Shown one piece after another: positions 35,008-45,278 of a stretch of DNA of 64,000 nucleotides (its first letter is position 1; each line of letters begins with the position of its first letter). The notes beneath the pieces were generated by a model. It made no database searches. It had not been told where the DNA came from and saw only the letters and a program-made list of their open reading frames with translations. Source of the stretch: Ottelia alismoides (taxonomy: Eukaryota > Streptophyta > Magnoliopsida > Alismatales > Hydrocharitaceae); contig JAZKJV010011400.1 of NCBI GenBank assembly GCA_037367405.1, positions 1,734,501 to 1,798,500 on the forward strand. Direction: 5' to 3'. A program made the position numbers and the translations under genes.

Positions 35008-36492
35008 GTGTTTTTCCCTCGAGCAAGTGAGCAACCATTTGTGACTGGACTGCTACCCAATATTTCGCGCAGTGTCGTCGAAGTAGCCATCCGCCTGGTT
35101 CAATGGGTAGGTTGCATGGCTGCCTGCGGAGTAATCTGCACCGGCACAACCTATGCGCAGTCTAACAAGCCTGCTCAGGCGAAGACATCTCCAGCCCAGC
35201 CCGCTCAAGCCAAGAATTCGCAGGTCAAGCCAGCACAGGCAACCACCGTTACGGAAGAAGAATTCAACATTCTGCCTGAGCCAGGTGAAGCTTATACGTC
35301 GTTGGATGAAGCTGAATTTGCCGAGGGTTTTTATGATACCGGAGCTCACTGCAACTGCGCCCGTTGTCGCGCGATGAACGGGGCGCGGGGCATGCGCCGG
35401 CCTATTGCCGTCGGCCCGGCCGGTCGCTGTATCATGCTGTATGACGTACGCGTAACGGCCGACTACTTGCTCTATTCTATCGATGGCATGGATCTTCCCG
35501 CCCTGGTTACCACCAGTCCCGTCAATACAGCCGCGGCTAACATCGGTATCTTGGGCGGCAATACCCAGACGTTATTCGGCAATAGTACCATCAATGATGA
35601 CGCGCGCTCTGGTGGGCGAATTGCCATTAGCTTGTGGACCGATCCCAGCCTTAGCACTGCCTGGGAATTCAGTTACCTGGGACTGCAGAGCTCGGGTGAT
35701 GACTACTCCGCCAGCAGTGGAAGCGTTCGCAACCTGGCCCGCCCCGTATTTGACACGGGTACCAACCGCGAAGCCGCTCAACTGATCGCGCAAGCCGGGG
35801 TGCTATCCGGTTCCATTTCGGTCGACACAGACACCGAACTCCAGGCGTTCGAAGTCTTGCGTCGCCATTGCTTTTGTCGTACGCCTTTTTATCAATACGA
35901 TCTATTGCTGGGATACAAGTATGGCCTGCTGGAAGACAGCTTGCGCATTCAACAATCATCGACTTACTTGACAGCCAACGGCCCCATCGTCGCCGGCACT
36001 TCCTCGAGCGCGTTTGACAGCCTGGAGACAGCCAATCGATTTAATGGCTTCGTCGTTGGGCTGGATCGATGGCACTCGATCAGTTGCTGGAAGATCGGCT
36101 ACACCGGCAAAGTTGCCTTGGGTTCCAACCGCGCTCGTGCCACCATCAACGGTCAGACATCCACCACGGTACCCAACGTCGGTACCACGACGTTCAGCGG
36201 CAACCTGTTGGCGCAATCGACCAACATCGGACGTTTTGAACGCGACCAGTTTATGGCGATCCCCGAATTCACTCTGCGTTTGGAACGAAGATTTTCACCT
36301 CAGATCCAAATGCATGCGGCCTACAACCTGATGTACTGGACCGCAGTGACACGTGTCGACGATGTTCTCAGTCGTCGCGTCTCGCAGTTCCCGCCAGAAA
36401 CGGCTACAGGAACTAGAGAGCCCGCCTTTCGTTGGAACGATAGCGGGCTCTTCATGCACGGCTTGCAATTGGGTGTCGACTACAACTTCTGA
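35008..36492 (+). CDS. BBP7-type outer-membrane beta-barrel protein
   Basis: 494 aa from the GTG at 35008; GTG at 35041 or ATG at 35116 are alternative starts, and none has a clear ribosome binding site. A signal peptide (hydrophobic WVGCMAACGVICTGTTYAQ) is followed by an Ala/Gln/Lys-rich linker. The mature part begins with RCIMLYDVRVTADYLLYSID and contains alternating aromatic strands (GRIAISLWTDPSLSTAWEFS, YQYDLLLGYKYGLLEDSLRI, LRLERRFSPQIQMHAAYNLM), ending GLQLGVDYNF. The aromatic C-terminus and G/aromatic strand pattern indicate an outer-membrane barrel; the arrangement fits the planctomycete BBP7 family. Role unknown. The 3' end contains a terminator-like hairpin inside the coding region (36417-36451). 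Confidence 0.8.
   Translation: MFFPRASEQPFVTGLLPNISRSVVEVAIRLVQWVGCMAACGVICTGTTYAQSNKPAQAKTSPAQPAQAKNSQVKPAQATTVTEEEFNILPEPGEAYTSLDEAEFAEGFYDTGAHCNCARCRAMNGARGMRRPIAVGPAGRCIMLYDVRVTADYLLYSIDGMDLPALVTTSPVNTAAANIGILGGNTQTLFGNSTINDDARSGGRIAISLWTDPSLSTAWEFSYLGLQSSGDDYSASSGSVRNLARPVFDTGTNREAAQLIAQAGVLSGSISVDTDTELQAFEVLRRHCFCRTPFYQYDLLLGYKYGLLEDSLRIQQSSTYLTANGPIVAGTSSSAFDSLETANRFNGFVVGLDRWHSISCWKIGYTGKVALGSNRARATINGQTSTTVPNVGTTTFSGNLLAQSTNIGRFERDQFMAIPEFTLRLERRFSPQIQMHAAYNLMYWTAVTRVDDVLSRRVSQFPPETATGTREPAFRWNDSGLFMHGLQLGVDYNF
36417..36451. terminator. hairpin inside the 3' end of the BBP7 gene, between convergent genes
   Basis: AGAGCCCGC pairs perfectly with GCGGGCTCT, and an inner TCGTT/AACGA stem fills the loop. 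For the convergent 2800-aa gene it lies 54 nt past the stop, where a terminator would be expected. The genes end only 12 bp apart, so the terminator seems to sit within the neighbour's coding sequence. Confidence 0.45.
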
Positions 36493-36504
36493 GTTTAGCG
36501 CGGC

Positions 36505-39500
36505 TTAGCTACCCACGATCAACTGCAGGATCTGCTCAATCTCCAGTCCGCCCGCGTCAACGCTCCTGACTCGCACGCTGTACATCGACTGGATAGCGGC
36601 ATCGACGTTTTCGTTGATAACCAATTGACCATTGACGATCTGAAAGACGTTGTTATCCGTGTCACCAGCACCGGCCACCAGGCTGTAGCTGAAGGTATCA
36701 GCCGCATCAGGATCGGTCGTACCCAACACACCAACGACAGTTCCGCTGGGTTGCAGATTGTCGATCGTGCTATCGGAGATGGTGACCGCCGTTGGAGCTT
36801 CATTCACATTGGTGATGTTAATGACAAAGGCTTGCTCGAAGATCAGCCCTGCAGAGTCGGTTGAACGAATACGCACGCTGTAGGCCGACTTGGCTTCGAA
36901 GTTGAAGCTCTGCGCTGTTCGCAATTCATTGCCTACGATTTGGAAGACAGCGTTATCCGTATCGCCCGTTCCCGCCACCAGAGCGTAAACGTGCGTATCA
37001 CTCGTATTGGCATCGACAGAGCTCAACAACCCAACCACGGTTCCCTGGGCGAGGTTCTCTGCCACCTGGTTGGCACTCAAATTGACTGCTGTCGGCGCCA
37101 CTGGCGCTTCAGTAACAGTCAAGACCAGCGAACGTTCGCTCGTCAGACCTGCGGCATCGGTCGCGCGCAAGCGAATGGCATACGAGTTCTTGGTCGCCAG
37201 ATTGACTGCGTTGGTTACCACCAACTGATCCCCGCTGACGGAGAAAGCTCCGTTATCTGCATCGCCCTCGCCCGCCACCAGGCTATAGGTCAAGGTATCA
37301 CCTGCATCTGGATCCGTCGACGAGATCGTCGCCACTACCTCGCCCCCTGCAGTGCCATCCTCAATAGTATTAATGCTCAACGTTGGGTTACCAGGACTTT
37401 CATTTACGTCAATTACATCGATGGTTAACGACTCCTCGAATGTCAAATTCGCCGAATCGGTTGTGCGCACTCGAATGCTGAAGATTGACTGCTCCTCGAA
37501 GTCAAATCCAACCTTGGTGCGTAGTTGGTTGCCCACAATTTCGAAAGCGGCGTTATCCGCATCGCCATTGCCTGCCACCAGCGCATAAGTATGCGTATCG
37601 CCACTATTTTCGTCCGTCGAGCTTAATTGACCAACGACTGTCCCAACCGCAACGTTTTCGTCTACTTCCGAGTTTGAGAGTTCAATCGCGGTTGGCGCTA
37701 CGGGCTCTTCAGTAACCGTCAATACCAGCGAACGTTCGCTCGTCAACCCTGAAGCATCTGTCGCTCGCAATCGAATCGAATAAGAATTCTTCGTCACCAA
37801 GTCCACTGTTTCATTAACTTCCAATTCATTACCGTTGATTGTGAAGGCTCCGTTATCCGCATCCCCATCGCCTGCCACCAGGCTATAGGTCAACGTATCT
37901 CCCGCATCTGGATCAATCGACGAGATGGTTCCCACTGTCTGACCACCCGCGGTGCCATCGACGATCGTGCTTACACTGAGCTGAGGCTGACCGGGCGCTT
38001 CATTGACATTGGTAACGGTGATCACGAAACTCTTTTCGGTGCTCAAACCGCCTGCATCGGTGCTACGCAAGCGAATTGAGTAGCTGTTTTTGGCTTCAAA
38101 GTTGGGCGAAGCCACCAACCGAAGCGTATTGCCGTCCACACTGAAGGCCGCATTGTCGGTGTCGCCAGTACCGGCAACCAGACTATAGGTATGCGTATCT
38201 CCGCTATCCGGGTCAACGCTGGACAGCAGTCCAACGGCGCTTCCAGCGGCCACGTTTTCAGCCACTATCGAGGCACTCAAGCTGAGATCGGTGGGAGCTT
38301 CATTGACGTTGGTTACCGAGATCGCCAGCATAGCCTCAAAGCTCAGTCCAGTTTGGTCCGTACTGCGAACTCGAATGGCATAACTCGATTTGGTTTCAAA
38401 ATTCAAATTGGAACCGACACGCAGTTCATTGCCCGCAATCTGGAACAGAGCGTTATCCGTATCGCCTTGTCCCACGACCAGGCTGTAGGTGTGAGTATCA
38501 CCAACGTTTGGATCGAGCGACGATAAAGTTCCGACAACCGTGCCCACCGGCGCGTTCTCTGGTAGCGTGGCGGACGTCAGTTGAATCCCTGTCGGTGGTT
38601 GGTTGTTCGCATCGACGGAAATCGTAAAGGTGCGTTCAAACGATAACCCGCCCGCATCTTGCGAACGTACGCGAATAGCGTAAGTCGGCTTGGTGGCCCG
38701 ATCAGCGACAAATGCTGTGCGCAATTGGTTCCCACTGATCGTAAAGGAGGCATTGTCTGTCGCGCCTGCGCCAGCCACCAACGAATAGGTGAATGTATCG
38801 GCTGAATCGGGATCAGTTGTACTGAAGATCCCGACTTGAGTCGCCGTAGGATCACCGTCGAGAATATTGGCATCGCTCAGTGCTAACGCTGTCGGTGCCT
38901 CGTTCACGTTGGTAACGTTGATGGTAAATGCTTTAGCCGTGCTCAAACCACCCGCATCAGTTGTCTGAATGCGAATCGAATACGAAGCCTTGGTTTCGAA
39001 GTTCGGAGTCGTTGCCAGCTTCAGTTCGTTACCAACAATGGTAAAGGCACTGTTGTCGGTATCACCTGCACCAGCCACCAACGCATAGGTGTGCGTATCA
39101 CCGGCGTTGGCATCCGTCGTGGTAAGCGTACCGACGGTCGTGCCACTGGCCGTGTTCTCCGCTACGCTACTGCTGGACAGAGCCAGGTCCGTTGGTGCCA
39201 CGTTGCTGGGAGTGATCGTCCCGGTGATGACCTGATCCACACTTAACCCAGCCGCATCGGTCGATCGCACTCGAATCGAGTAACTGGTTTGGCTTCCAAA
39301 CGTCACCGCCGTCTTCAATTGGTTACCGGTCAAGGTGAACTTGGCATTGTCAGTGTCACCCGTGCCACTAACCAGCGTATAGGTGTGGGTGTCTCCGGCA
39401 TCTGGATCTGTTGTCGACAGCGTGCCTATCGTCGTTCCCACAACCGCACCAGCCGGCACCGTGGTGCTCGAAGCAGTCACCAGGGTTGGAGCTTCGTTAA

Positions 39501-42500
39501 CGTTGGTCACGCTAATGGTCAACGCCTTGGCAAAGGTCAAGCCACCATTGTCCGCAGCTTGAATACGTACGGAGTAGCTTGGCTTGGCTTCGAAGTTAGG
39601 TGTTGTCGCCAGCTTCAATTGATTGCCTGTAATGGTAAACAGTCCATTGTCCGTGCTTCCATCACCAGCCACCAAGGTAAATGTATGTGTATCGCCGACG
39701 TTCGTATCGATAGCCGTCAGATTCCCCACGGTCGCTCCGCTAGCCGTGTTTTCCGCCACGCTGCTACTGCTGAGCGTGATATCCGTCGGAGCCGCATTGG
39801 CCGAGGCGGTAACAGTTCCCGAAATCACTTGGTCAAATGTCAAACCACCCGCGTCGGTCGCACGCACGCGGATGCTGTAGCTGGTCTGACCGGAGAACAA
39901 CACTGCCGTGCGTAGTTGGTTACCCACGATCGAGAACTTCGCATTGTCCGTATCACCGGTGCCACTAACCAGCGTATATGTATGCGTATCGCCCGCATCG
40001 GGATCTGTCGTCGTCAGTGTACCCACCGTCGTACCGACCGTTGCACCTGCTGGGACCGTGGTGCTGGAGGCTGCTACCAGCGTCGGGGCTTCGTTGACGT
40101 TGGTAACGTTGATCGTGAAGACCTTCGCAAAGGTCAGACCATTGTTGTCGGTCGTTTGGATGCGAACCGAGTAGCTCGGCTTGCTTTCAAAGTTAGGTGT
40201 CGTGGCCAAACGCAACTGGTTACCACTGATCGTAAACAGGCTGTTATCGGTCGAACCTGTTCCACTGACCAGCGTGTAGGTATGCGTATCACCCGAGTTC
40301 GGATCGCTGGTCGTCAAGTTACCAACCGTCGTACCGCTGGCTGCATTCTCCGCCACGCTGGTGCTGCTGAGCGTGATATCCGTCGGAGCCGCATTGCCCG
40401 TGGCAATAGTGCCCGTAATCACTTGCTCGATATTTAAACCGGCTGCGTCGGTTGAGCGCACGCGAACACTGAACGTGGTCTGACCAGTGATCAGCGTCGC
40501 AGTTCTCAGTTGGTTGCCAACAATCGTGAACTTGGCATTGTCTGTCGAGCCGGTGCCGCTGACCAAGGTGTAGGTATGAGTGTCGCCTGCATCGGGATCG
40601 GTCGTCGAGAGCGTACCAATCGTCGTGCCGACCGCTGCGCCAGACGGTACGACAGTGCCAGTACTGGTTAACTGCGTAGGAGCTTCATTGACATTGGTAA
40701 CCGCGATCGTCAACGCTTTAGTAAACGTCAGACCACCCGCATCTGTCGAACGCACTCGTACCGAGTAACTCGGCTTGGCCTCGAAGTTTGGGGTCGTGGC
40801 CAAACGCAACTGGTTGCCACTGATCGTAAACAAACTGTTGTCGGTCGAACCTTCGCCGTCAACCAAGGCATACGTGTGGGTATCGCCCGAGTTGGAATCG
40901 ACACTCGACAGATTACCCACCGTCGTACCGCTGGCCGTGTTTTCCGCCACGCTGCTACTGCTGAGCGTGATATCCGTCGGAGCCGCATTGGTCGTCGTGG
41001 ATATCGTTCCAGTAATCACCTGGTCAAATGTCAAACCACCCGCGTCGGTCGCACGCACGCGGATGCTGTAGCTGGTCTGACCGGAGAACAACACTGCCGT
41101 GCGTAGTTGGTTACCCACGATCGAGAACTTCGCATTGTCCGTATCACCGGTGCCACTAACCAGCGTATATGTATGCGTATCGCCCGCATCGGGATCTGTC
41201 GTCGTCAGGGTACCCACCGCCGTACCGACCGTTGCACCTGCTGGGACCGTGGTGCTGGAGGCTGCTACCAACGTTGGAGCTTCGTTGACGTTGGTAACGT
41301 TGATCGTAAAGACCTTCGCAAAGGTCAGACCATTGTTGTCGGTCGTCTGAATGCGAACCGAGTAGCTCGGCTTGCTTTCAAAGTTAGGTGTCGTGGCCAA
41401 ACGCAACTGGTTACCACTGATCGTAAACAGGCTGTTGTCGGTCGAACCTGTTCCACTGACCAGCGTGTAGGTATGCGTATCACCCGAGTTCGGATCGCTG
41501 GTCGTCAAGTTACCAACCGTCGTACCGCTGGCTGCATTCTCCGCTACGCTAGTACTGCTGAGCGTGATATCCGTCGGAGCCACATTACCGGTGACAACCG
41601 TGCCCGTTATCACTTGTTCGACATTCAGACCGGCTGCGTCGGTCGCGCGCACTCGGACGGTGAAGGTGGTTTGGGTAGTAAATACAACTGCAGTTCTCAG
41701 TTGGTTACCAACAATCGTGAACTTGGCGTTGTCAGCATCACCAGTGCCAGCCACTAAGGTAAAAGTATGCGTATCGCTCGAGTCAGGATCGGTGGCAGAA
41801 AGCGTGCCAATGACCGCTCCAATGACCGCATTGGCAGGTACCGTTGTGCCCGACGATGCCACCAATGTCGGGGCTTCGTTCACATTGGTAACTGTAATCG
41901 TTAACGCTTTAGTAAACGTCAGACCGCCAGCGTCCGTCGAACGCACTCGTACCGAGTAACTCGGCTTGGCCTCGAAGTTCGGGGTCGTGGCCAAACGCAA
42001 CTGGTTGCCACTGATCGTAAACAAGCTGTTGTCGGTCGAACCTTCGCCATCGACCAAGGCATACGTGTGGGTATCGCCCGAGTTGGAATCGACACTCGAC
42101 AGATTACCAACCGTCGTACCACTGGCCGTGTTCTCCGCCACGCTGCTACTGCTGAGCGTAATGTCCGTCGGAGCCGCATTGGCCGTCGTGGATACCGTTC
42201 CGGTAATCACTTGGTCAAATGTCAAACCACCCGCGTCGGTCGCCCGCACGCGGATGCTGTAGCTGGTCTGACCAGAGAACAACACTGCCGTGCGTAGTTG
42301 GTTACCCACGATCGAGAACTTCGCATTGTCCGTATCACCGGTGCCGCTGACCAGCGTATAAGTATGCGTATCGCCTGCATCCGGGTCCGTCGTCGTCAGG
42401 GTACCCACCGCCGTACCGACCGTTGCACCCGCTGGGACCGTGGTGCTGGAGGCTGCGACCAGCGTCGGGGCTTCGTTGACGTTGGTAACGTTGATCGTGA

Positions 42501-44907
42501 AGACCTTCGCAAAGGTCAGACCATTGTTGTCGGTCGTTTGGATGCGAACCGAGTAGCTCGGCTTGCTTTCAAAGTTAGGTGTCGTGGCCAAACGCAACTG
42601 GTTACCACTGATCGTAAACAGGCTGTTATCGGTCGAACCTGTTCCACTGACCAGCGTGTAGGTATGCGTATCACCCGAGTTCGGATCGCTGGTCGTCAAG
42701 TTACCAACCGTCGTACCGCTGGCTGCATTCTCCGCCACGCTAGTGCTGCTGAGCGTGATATCCGTCGGAGCCACATTACCGGTGACAACCGTGCCCGTTA
42801 TCACTTGCTCGACATTCAGACCGGCTGCGTCGGTTGAACGCACACGGATGCTGAATGTGGTCTGACCAGTGATCAGCGCCGCAGTTCTCAGTTGGTTGCC
42901 AACAATCGTGAATTTGGCGTTATCTGTCGAACCGGTGCCGCTGACCAAAGTGTAGGTATGAGTATCACTCGCATCGGGATCGGTCGTCGACAGCGTGCCG
43001 ATCGTCGTGCCCACTGCAGCGTTGGCTGGAACTGAGGTACCCGACGAAGCCACCAACGTTGGCGCTTCGTTCACGTTTGTCACTGCAATTGTAAAGGTCT
43101 TCTCGAAGGTCGCGCCACCATTATCAGTTGTGCGAACTCGGATGGCATAGGAAGATTTGTTTTCGAAGTTCAGAGTCGTGTTCAGCACCAACTGGTTATT
43201 GTTGATCGTGAACGCCGAATTGTCGGTGCTGCCGGTCCCAGTTACCAGCGTGTAGGTAAACGTATTGCCTGCATCGGCGTCGGTCGTGGTAAAGTTACCG
43301 ACGACAGCTCCTGTGGTTTGTGACTCGGCAATGCTCGAAGCACTCAGCGCCAGGTCGGTTGGTGCCTGGTTAGCGGCTCCGACAGTAATGGTGAATGCGC
43401 GTTCAAAGAACTTTCCGCTGGCGTCGGTCGTGCGTACGCGAATAGCGTAGCTGGACTTGGTCGCCGAGTTAACGGCCACAGCGGTTCTCAGTTGGTTGCC
43501 ACTGATGGTGAAGCTGCTGTTATCGGTGCTACCTGTACCGGTCACCAGCGAATAGGTGAACGTGTCGCCAGTGTCAGGGTCCGTTGTCGTGAATGTGCCC
43601 ACGGTTGTACCAACTGCTGCGCCCGTAGCTACGTTGGTGGAAGACAGCGCAACGTTGGTTGGAGACTGAGATGGGAGATTCGGAATATTGGGCACGGAAA
43701 GGTTGATAACCTTGCGCAACACGTCGCTGGCATCCAGGGGACTGATACCATCGGCCCCGGTAACATCGCCGAGCAGCAATGGATCGATCAGCGGAAAGAG
43801 CGGCGTGGTCAGAGTGGCACTGGTTGGGGTGGCTGAAACAAAACCTGTGTCGGAGCCCACGCCCACGCGGGCGATCAAGCGTGCATCTTCTGCGTCGTAA
43901 CGGCGGTTGGCGTTGACATCACCTGGGTAGGCGGCCACGTGAATTGCATCGTTGGCCTTGGCCGTCAATGCGCCGGCGTTGACTTCAACGGAAGTGATAT
44001 CCAGGATTTGTGCCTTACCATAGGTCGCGCCTTCGGGCACGGTGGCAATCACTTGAACGATATCGGTCTGGTCAGCGGTCAACGGCGATAGCGCAAAGAA
44101 CGAGAGAGTCACTACGCCAGGCGTGGTCGTATTGGCTTGGATCTGGCTGCCGGTGGGCGCATCTGGTCCGAGCTTGACTTCGGAGATGCTCATCAAGCTG
44201 GCATCGTAATTGAAGGTTAAGGTAACCGAGGTTACGCCGGCTGCGTTGGACAACTGAATGGCCATACCCTCAGGCAGGGCAGTGCCACTGCCAGCGGCTG
44301 GTCCTTGCAAGGCCTGGCCTGGACCGCGTGCGATATCGGCAAAGCCTACCGAGATGCTGGTTCCTGCGCTGACCGTGAAGGTCGTCACGAAGTTTCCGCC
44401 GGCGGTGCCATTGCCTGAGGGGAACGTATTGTTTCGCTCTCCGTCGAGCAGTTCGCCATCGGCCGCGTCGGTGAATCCATCGGCCGCGCTGCGCAGCGTG
44501 ACGGTATATGTATCCGCTGGCAACACGCCGCCACTGGCAACAAATGTCATGGTTGTGCCAGAGAAAACAGCAGTCCCTTTTACGGCCCCGGTGGTTGCCC
44601 CTTGGACGGTAACATCGGCGGCTCCCATGGCTCCGCCGGAGGTAGTGTACAGATTGATTTTGGAAGCATCGATGGCTTCGCTGAACTGCACGATAAAGCC
44701 GCTATCGGTCGGTGTGAATTGCGTGATGTTGGCGGCCATCACTCGGCGGCCTTCCAGGGACTCCAGTCGCGGCGTACGGAAGTATTGGTTACGACTGGCT
44801 CGGCCGGTGAGTTGTTCCGAGGTATTTTTCTCAGGCATGGCTGAGGGAATCCCTTGGCACAATTCGCGGACGAGTTGGAGGAATCGATTGCGTGCAGGAC
44901 GATTCAT
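36505..44907 (-). CDS. giant LEPR-XLL protein with cohesin-like, dockerin and 24 cadherin-like repeats (2800 aa)
   Basis: LEPR-XLL motif LESLEGRRVMA at 48-58, after a basic leader. Then an Ig/SwmB-like domain (about 58-170), a cohesin-like domain (about 200-320, with VTSVTLTFNYDASLMSISEV), and a dockerin pair of calcium loops (GDVNANRRYDAEDARLIARV near 329 and GDVTGADGISPLDASDVLRK near 377). From about 408 to the C-terminus there are 24 cadherin-like repeats of about 98 aa, each with an APTDITLSSxSVAEN- or APTLVAxSxTTVPA-type opening, a DPDxGDTHTYTLVxGxGxTDN calcium-binding block and a SYSIRVRxTDxxGL strand. Repeats 4-15 form a higher-order tandem array of 1191 bp period. Probably a long calcium-stiffened surface adhesin or stalk component. 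ATG at 44836-44838 (24th residue) is an alternative start. It converges with BBP7 and diverges from the cohesin-like genes. Confidence 0.92.
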   Translation of the reverse strand: MNRPARNRFLQLVRELCQGIPSAMPEKNTSEQLTGRASRNQYFRTPRLESLEGRRVMAANITQFTPTDSGFIVQFSEAIDASKINLYTTSGGAMGAADVTVQGATTGAVKGTAVFSGTTMTFVASGGVLPADTYTVTLRSAADGFTDAADGELLDGERNNTFPSGNGTAGGNFVTTFTVSAGTSISVGFADIARGPGQALQGPAAGSGTALPEGMAIQLSNAAGVTSVTLTFNYDASLMSISEVKLGPDAPTGSQIQANTTTPGVVTLSFFALSPLTADQTDIVQVIATVPEGATYGKAQILDITSVEVNAGALTAKANDAIHVAAYPGDVNANRRYDAEDARLIARVGVGSDTGFVSATPTSATLTTPLFPLIDPLLLGDVTGADGISPLDASDVLRKVINLSVPNIPNLPSQSPTNVALSSTNVATGAAVGTTVGTFTTTDPDTGDTFTYSLVTGTGSTDNSSFTISGNQLRTAVAVNSATKSSYAIRVRTTDASGKFFERAFTITVGAANQAPTDLALSASSIAESQTTGAVVGNFTTTDADAGNTFTYTLVTGTGSTDNSAFTINNNQLVLNTTLNFENKSSYAIRVRTTDNGGATFEKTFTIAVTNVNEAPTLVASSGTSVPANAAVGTTIGTLSTTDPDASDTHTYTLVSGTGSTDNAKFTIVGNQLRTAALITGQTTFSIRVRSTDAAGLNVEQVITGTVVTGNVAPTDITLSSTSVAENAASGTTVGNLTTSDPNSGDTHTYTLVSGTGSTDNSLFTISGNQLRLATTPNFESKPSYSVRIQTTDNNGLTFAKVFTINVTNVNEAPTLVAASSTTVPAGATVGTAVGTLTTTDPDAGDTHTYTLVSGTGDTDNAKFSIVGNQLRTAVLFSGQTSYSIRVRATDAGGLTFDQVITGTVSTTANAAPTDITLSSSSVAENTASGTTVGNLSSVDSNSGDTHTYALVDGEGSTDNSLFTISGNQLRLATTPNFEAKPSYSVRVRSTDAGGLTFTKALTITVTNVNEAPTLVASSGTTVPANAVIGAVIGTLSATDPDSSDTHTFTLVAGTGDADNAKFTIVGNQLRTAVVFTTQTTFTVRVRATDAAGLNVEQVITGTVVTGNVAPTDITLSSTSVAENAASGTTVGNLTTSDPNSGDTHTYTLVSGTGSTDNSLFTISGNQLRLATTPNFESKPSYSVRIQTTDNNGLTFAKVFTINVTNVNEAPTLVAASSTTVPAGATVGTAVGTLTTTDPDAGDTHTYTLVSGTGDTDNAKFSIVGNQLRTAVLFSGQTSYSIRVRATDAGGLTFDQVITGTISTTTNAAPTDITLSSSSVAENTASGTTVGNLSSVDSNSGDTHTYALVDGEGSTDNSLFTISGNQLRLATTPNFEAKPSYSVRVRSTDAGGLTFTKALTIAVTNVNEAPTQLTSTGTVVPSGAAVGTTIGTLSTTDPDAGDTHTYTLVSGTGSTDNAKFTIVGNQLRTATLITGQTTFSVRVRSTDAAGLNIEQVITGTIATGNAAPTDITLSSTSVAENAASGTTVGNLTTSDPNSGDTHTYTLVSGTGSTDNSLFTISGNQLRLATTPNFESKPSYSVRIQTTDNNGLTFAKVFTINVTNVNEAPTLVAASSTTVPAGATVGTTVGTLTTTDPDAGDTHTYTLVSGTGDTDNAKFSIVGNQLRTAVLFSGQTSYSIRVRATDAGGLTFDQVISGTVTASANAAPTDITLSSSSVAENTASGATVGNLTAIDTNVGDTHTFTLVAGDGSTDNGLFTITGNQLKLATTPNFEAKPSYSVRIQAADNGGLTFAKALTISVTNVNEAPTLVTASSTTVPAGAVVGTTIGTLSTTDPDAGDTHTYTLVSGTGDTDNAKFTLTGNQLKTAVTFGSQTSYSIRVRSTDAAGLSVDQVITGTITPSNVAPTDLALSSSSVAENTASGTTVGTLTTTDANAGDTHTYALVAGAGDTDNSAFTIVGNELKLATTPNFETKASYSIRIQTTDAGGLSTAKAFTINVTNVNEAPTALALSDANILDGDPTATQVGIFSTTDPDSADTFTYSLVAGAGATDNASFTISGNQLRTAFVADRATKPTYAIRVRSQDAGGLSFERTFTISVDANNQPPTGIQLTSATLPENAPVGTVVGTLSSLDPNVGDTHTYSLVVGQGDTDNALFQIAGNELRVGSNLNFETKSSYAIRVRSTDQTGLSFEAMLAISVTNVNEAPTDLSLSASIVAENVAAGSAVGLLSSVDPDSGDTHTYSLVAGTGDTDNAAFSVDGNTLRLVASPNFEAKNSYSIRLRSTDAGGLSTEKSFVITVTNVNEAPGQPQLSVSTIVDGTAGGQTVGTISSIDPDAGDTLTYSLVAGDGDADNGAFTINGNELEVNETVDLVTKNSYSIRLRATDASGLTSERSLVLTVTEEPVAPTAIELSNSEVDENVAVGTVVGQLSSTDENSGDTHTYALVAGNGDADNAAFEIVGNQLRTKVGFDFEEQSIFSIRVRTTDSANLTFEESLTIDVIDVNESPGNPTLSINTIEDGTAGGEVVATISSTDPDAGDTLTYSLVAGEGDADNGAFSVSGDQLVVTNAVNLATKNSYAIRLRATDAAGLTSERSLVLTVTEAPVAPTAVNLSANQVAENLAQGTVVGLLSSVDANTSDTHVYALVAGTGDTDNAVFQIVGNELRTAQSFNFEAKSAYSVRIRSTDSAGLIFEQAFVINITNVNEAPTAVTISDSTIDNLQPSGTVVGVLGTTDPDAADTFSYSLVAGAGDTDNNVFQIVNGQLVINENVDAAIQSMYSVRVRSVDAGGLEIEQILQLIVGS
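39560..43030 (-). repeat. higher-order tandem repeat, period 1191 bp, inside the cadherin gene
   Basis: Corresponding sites recur at exactly 1191 bp: for example 39908, 41099 and 42290, or 40775 and 41966. 1191 bp is 397 codons, four cadherin modules (types alternate A-B-A-B). Nearly three copies are present; long stretches look almost identical, and outer edges fade into diverged single modules. Boundaries are approximate. Confidence 0.9.
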
Positions 44908-45278
44908 AAATTTTGCTCAATTTTGTCGAGGGTGATGTCGGCCCGACTTCAAAACATCAATCCCTTGAAAAGAAACCAGCTCAAATCCGCTCTTAACTGG
45001 TGTACGCAAGGTCTGGAACTTTAGGGCACCATGGACGTCCCATAACTTTACAGTGGACTTGGGTAGAGGGCCGATTCTGGACTAGCTTAGTCACGCCAGG
45101 AAATTTCAGCTCAGGGAACAATTGAACTATAGTAACTTGAGACCAAAGTTTTGAAGGTAAACGAGACGAATAGTTCCCTGTTCCGGCCCTAAAGTCAGGG
45201 GTCTCGCCGTGCGACCGATACAGCTGGCCATTTGGCAAAACCGTCGATATACATTTGATTTCCCGGGCAAAATGAATT
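44908..45278. promoter_or_regulatory. divergent intergenic region between dockerin and cohesin-like genes, 371 bp
   Basis: Holds the promoters for the 2800-aa gene (minus) and the cohesin-like gene (plus). A/T-rich patches occur near 44905-44935 and 45125-45150. No clear -35/-10 pair or operator palindrome was found by eye; a shared regulatory region is inferred from layout only. Confidence 0.4.

Noticed and set aside
38900..43000. Plus-strand ORFs repeating every 1191 bp
   Set aside because: Antisense shadows of the cadherin repeats; their periodicity comes from the coding strand.
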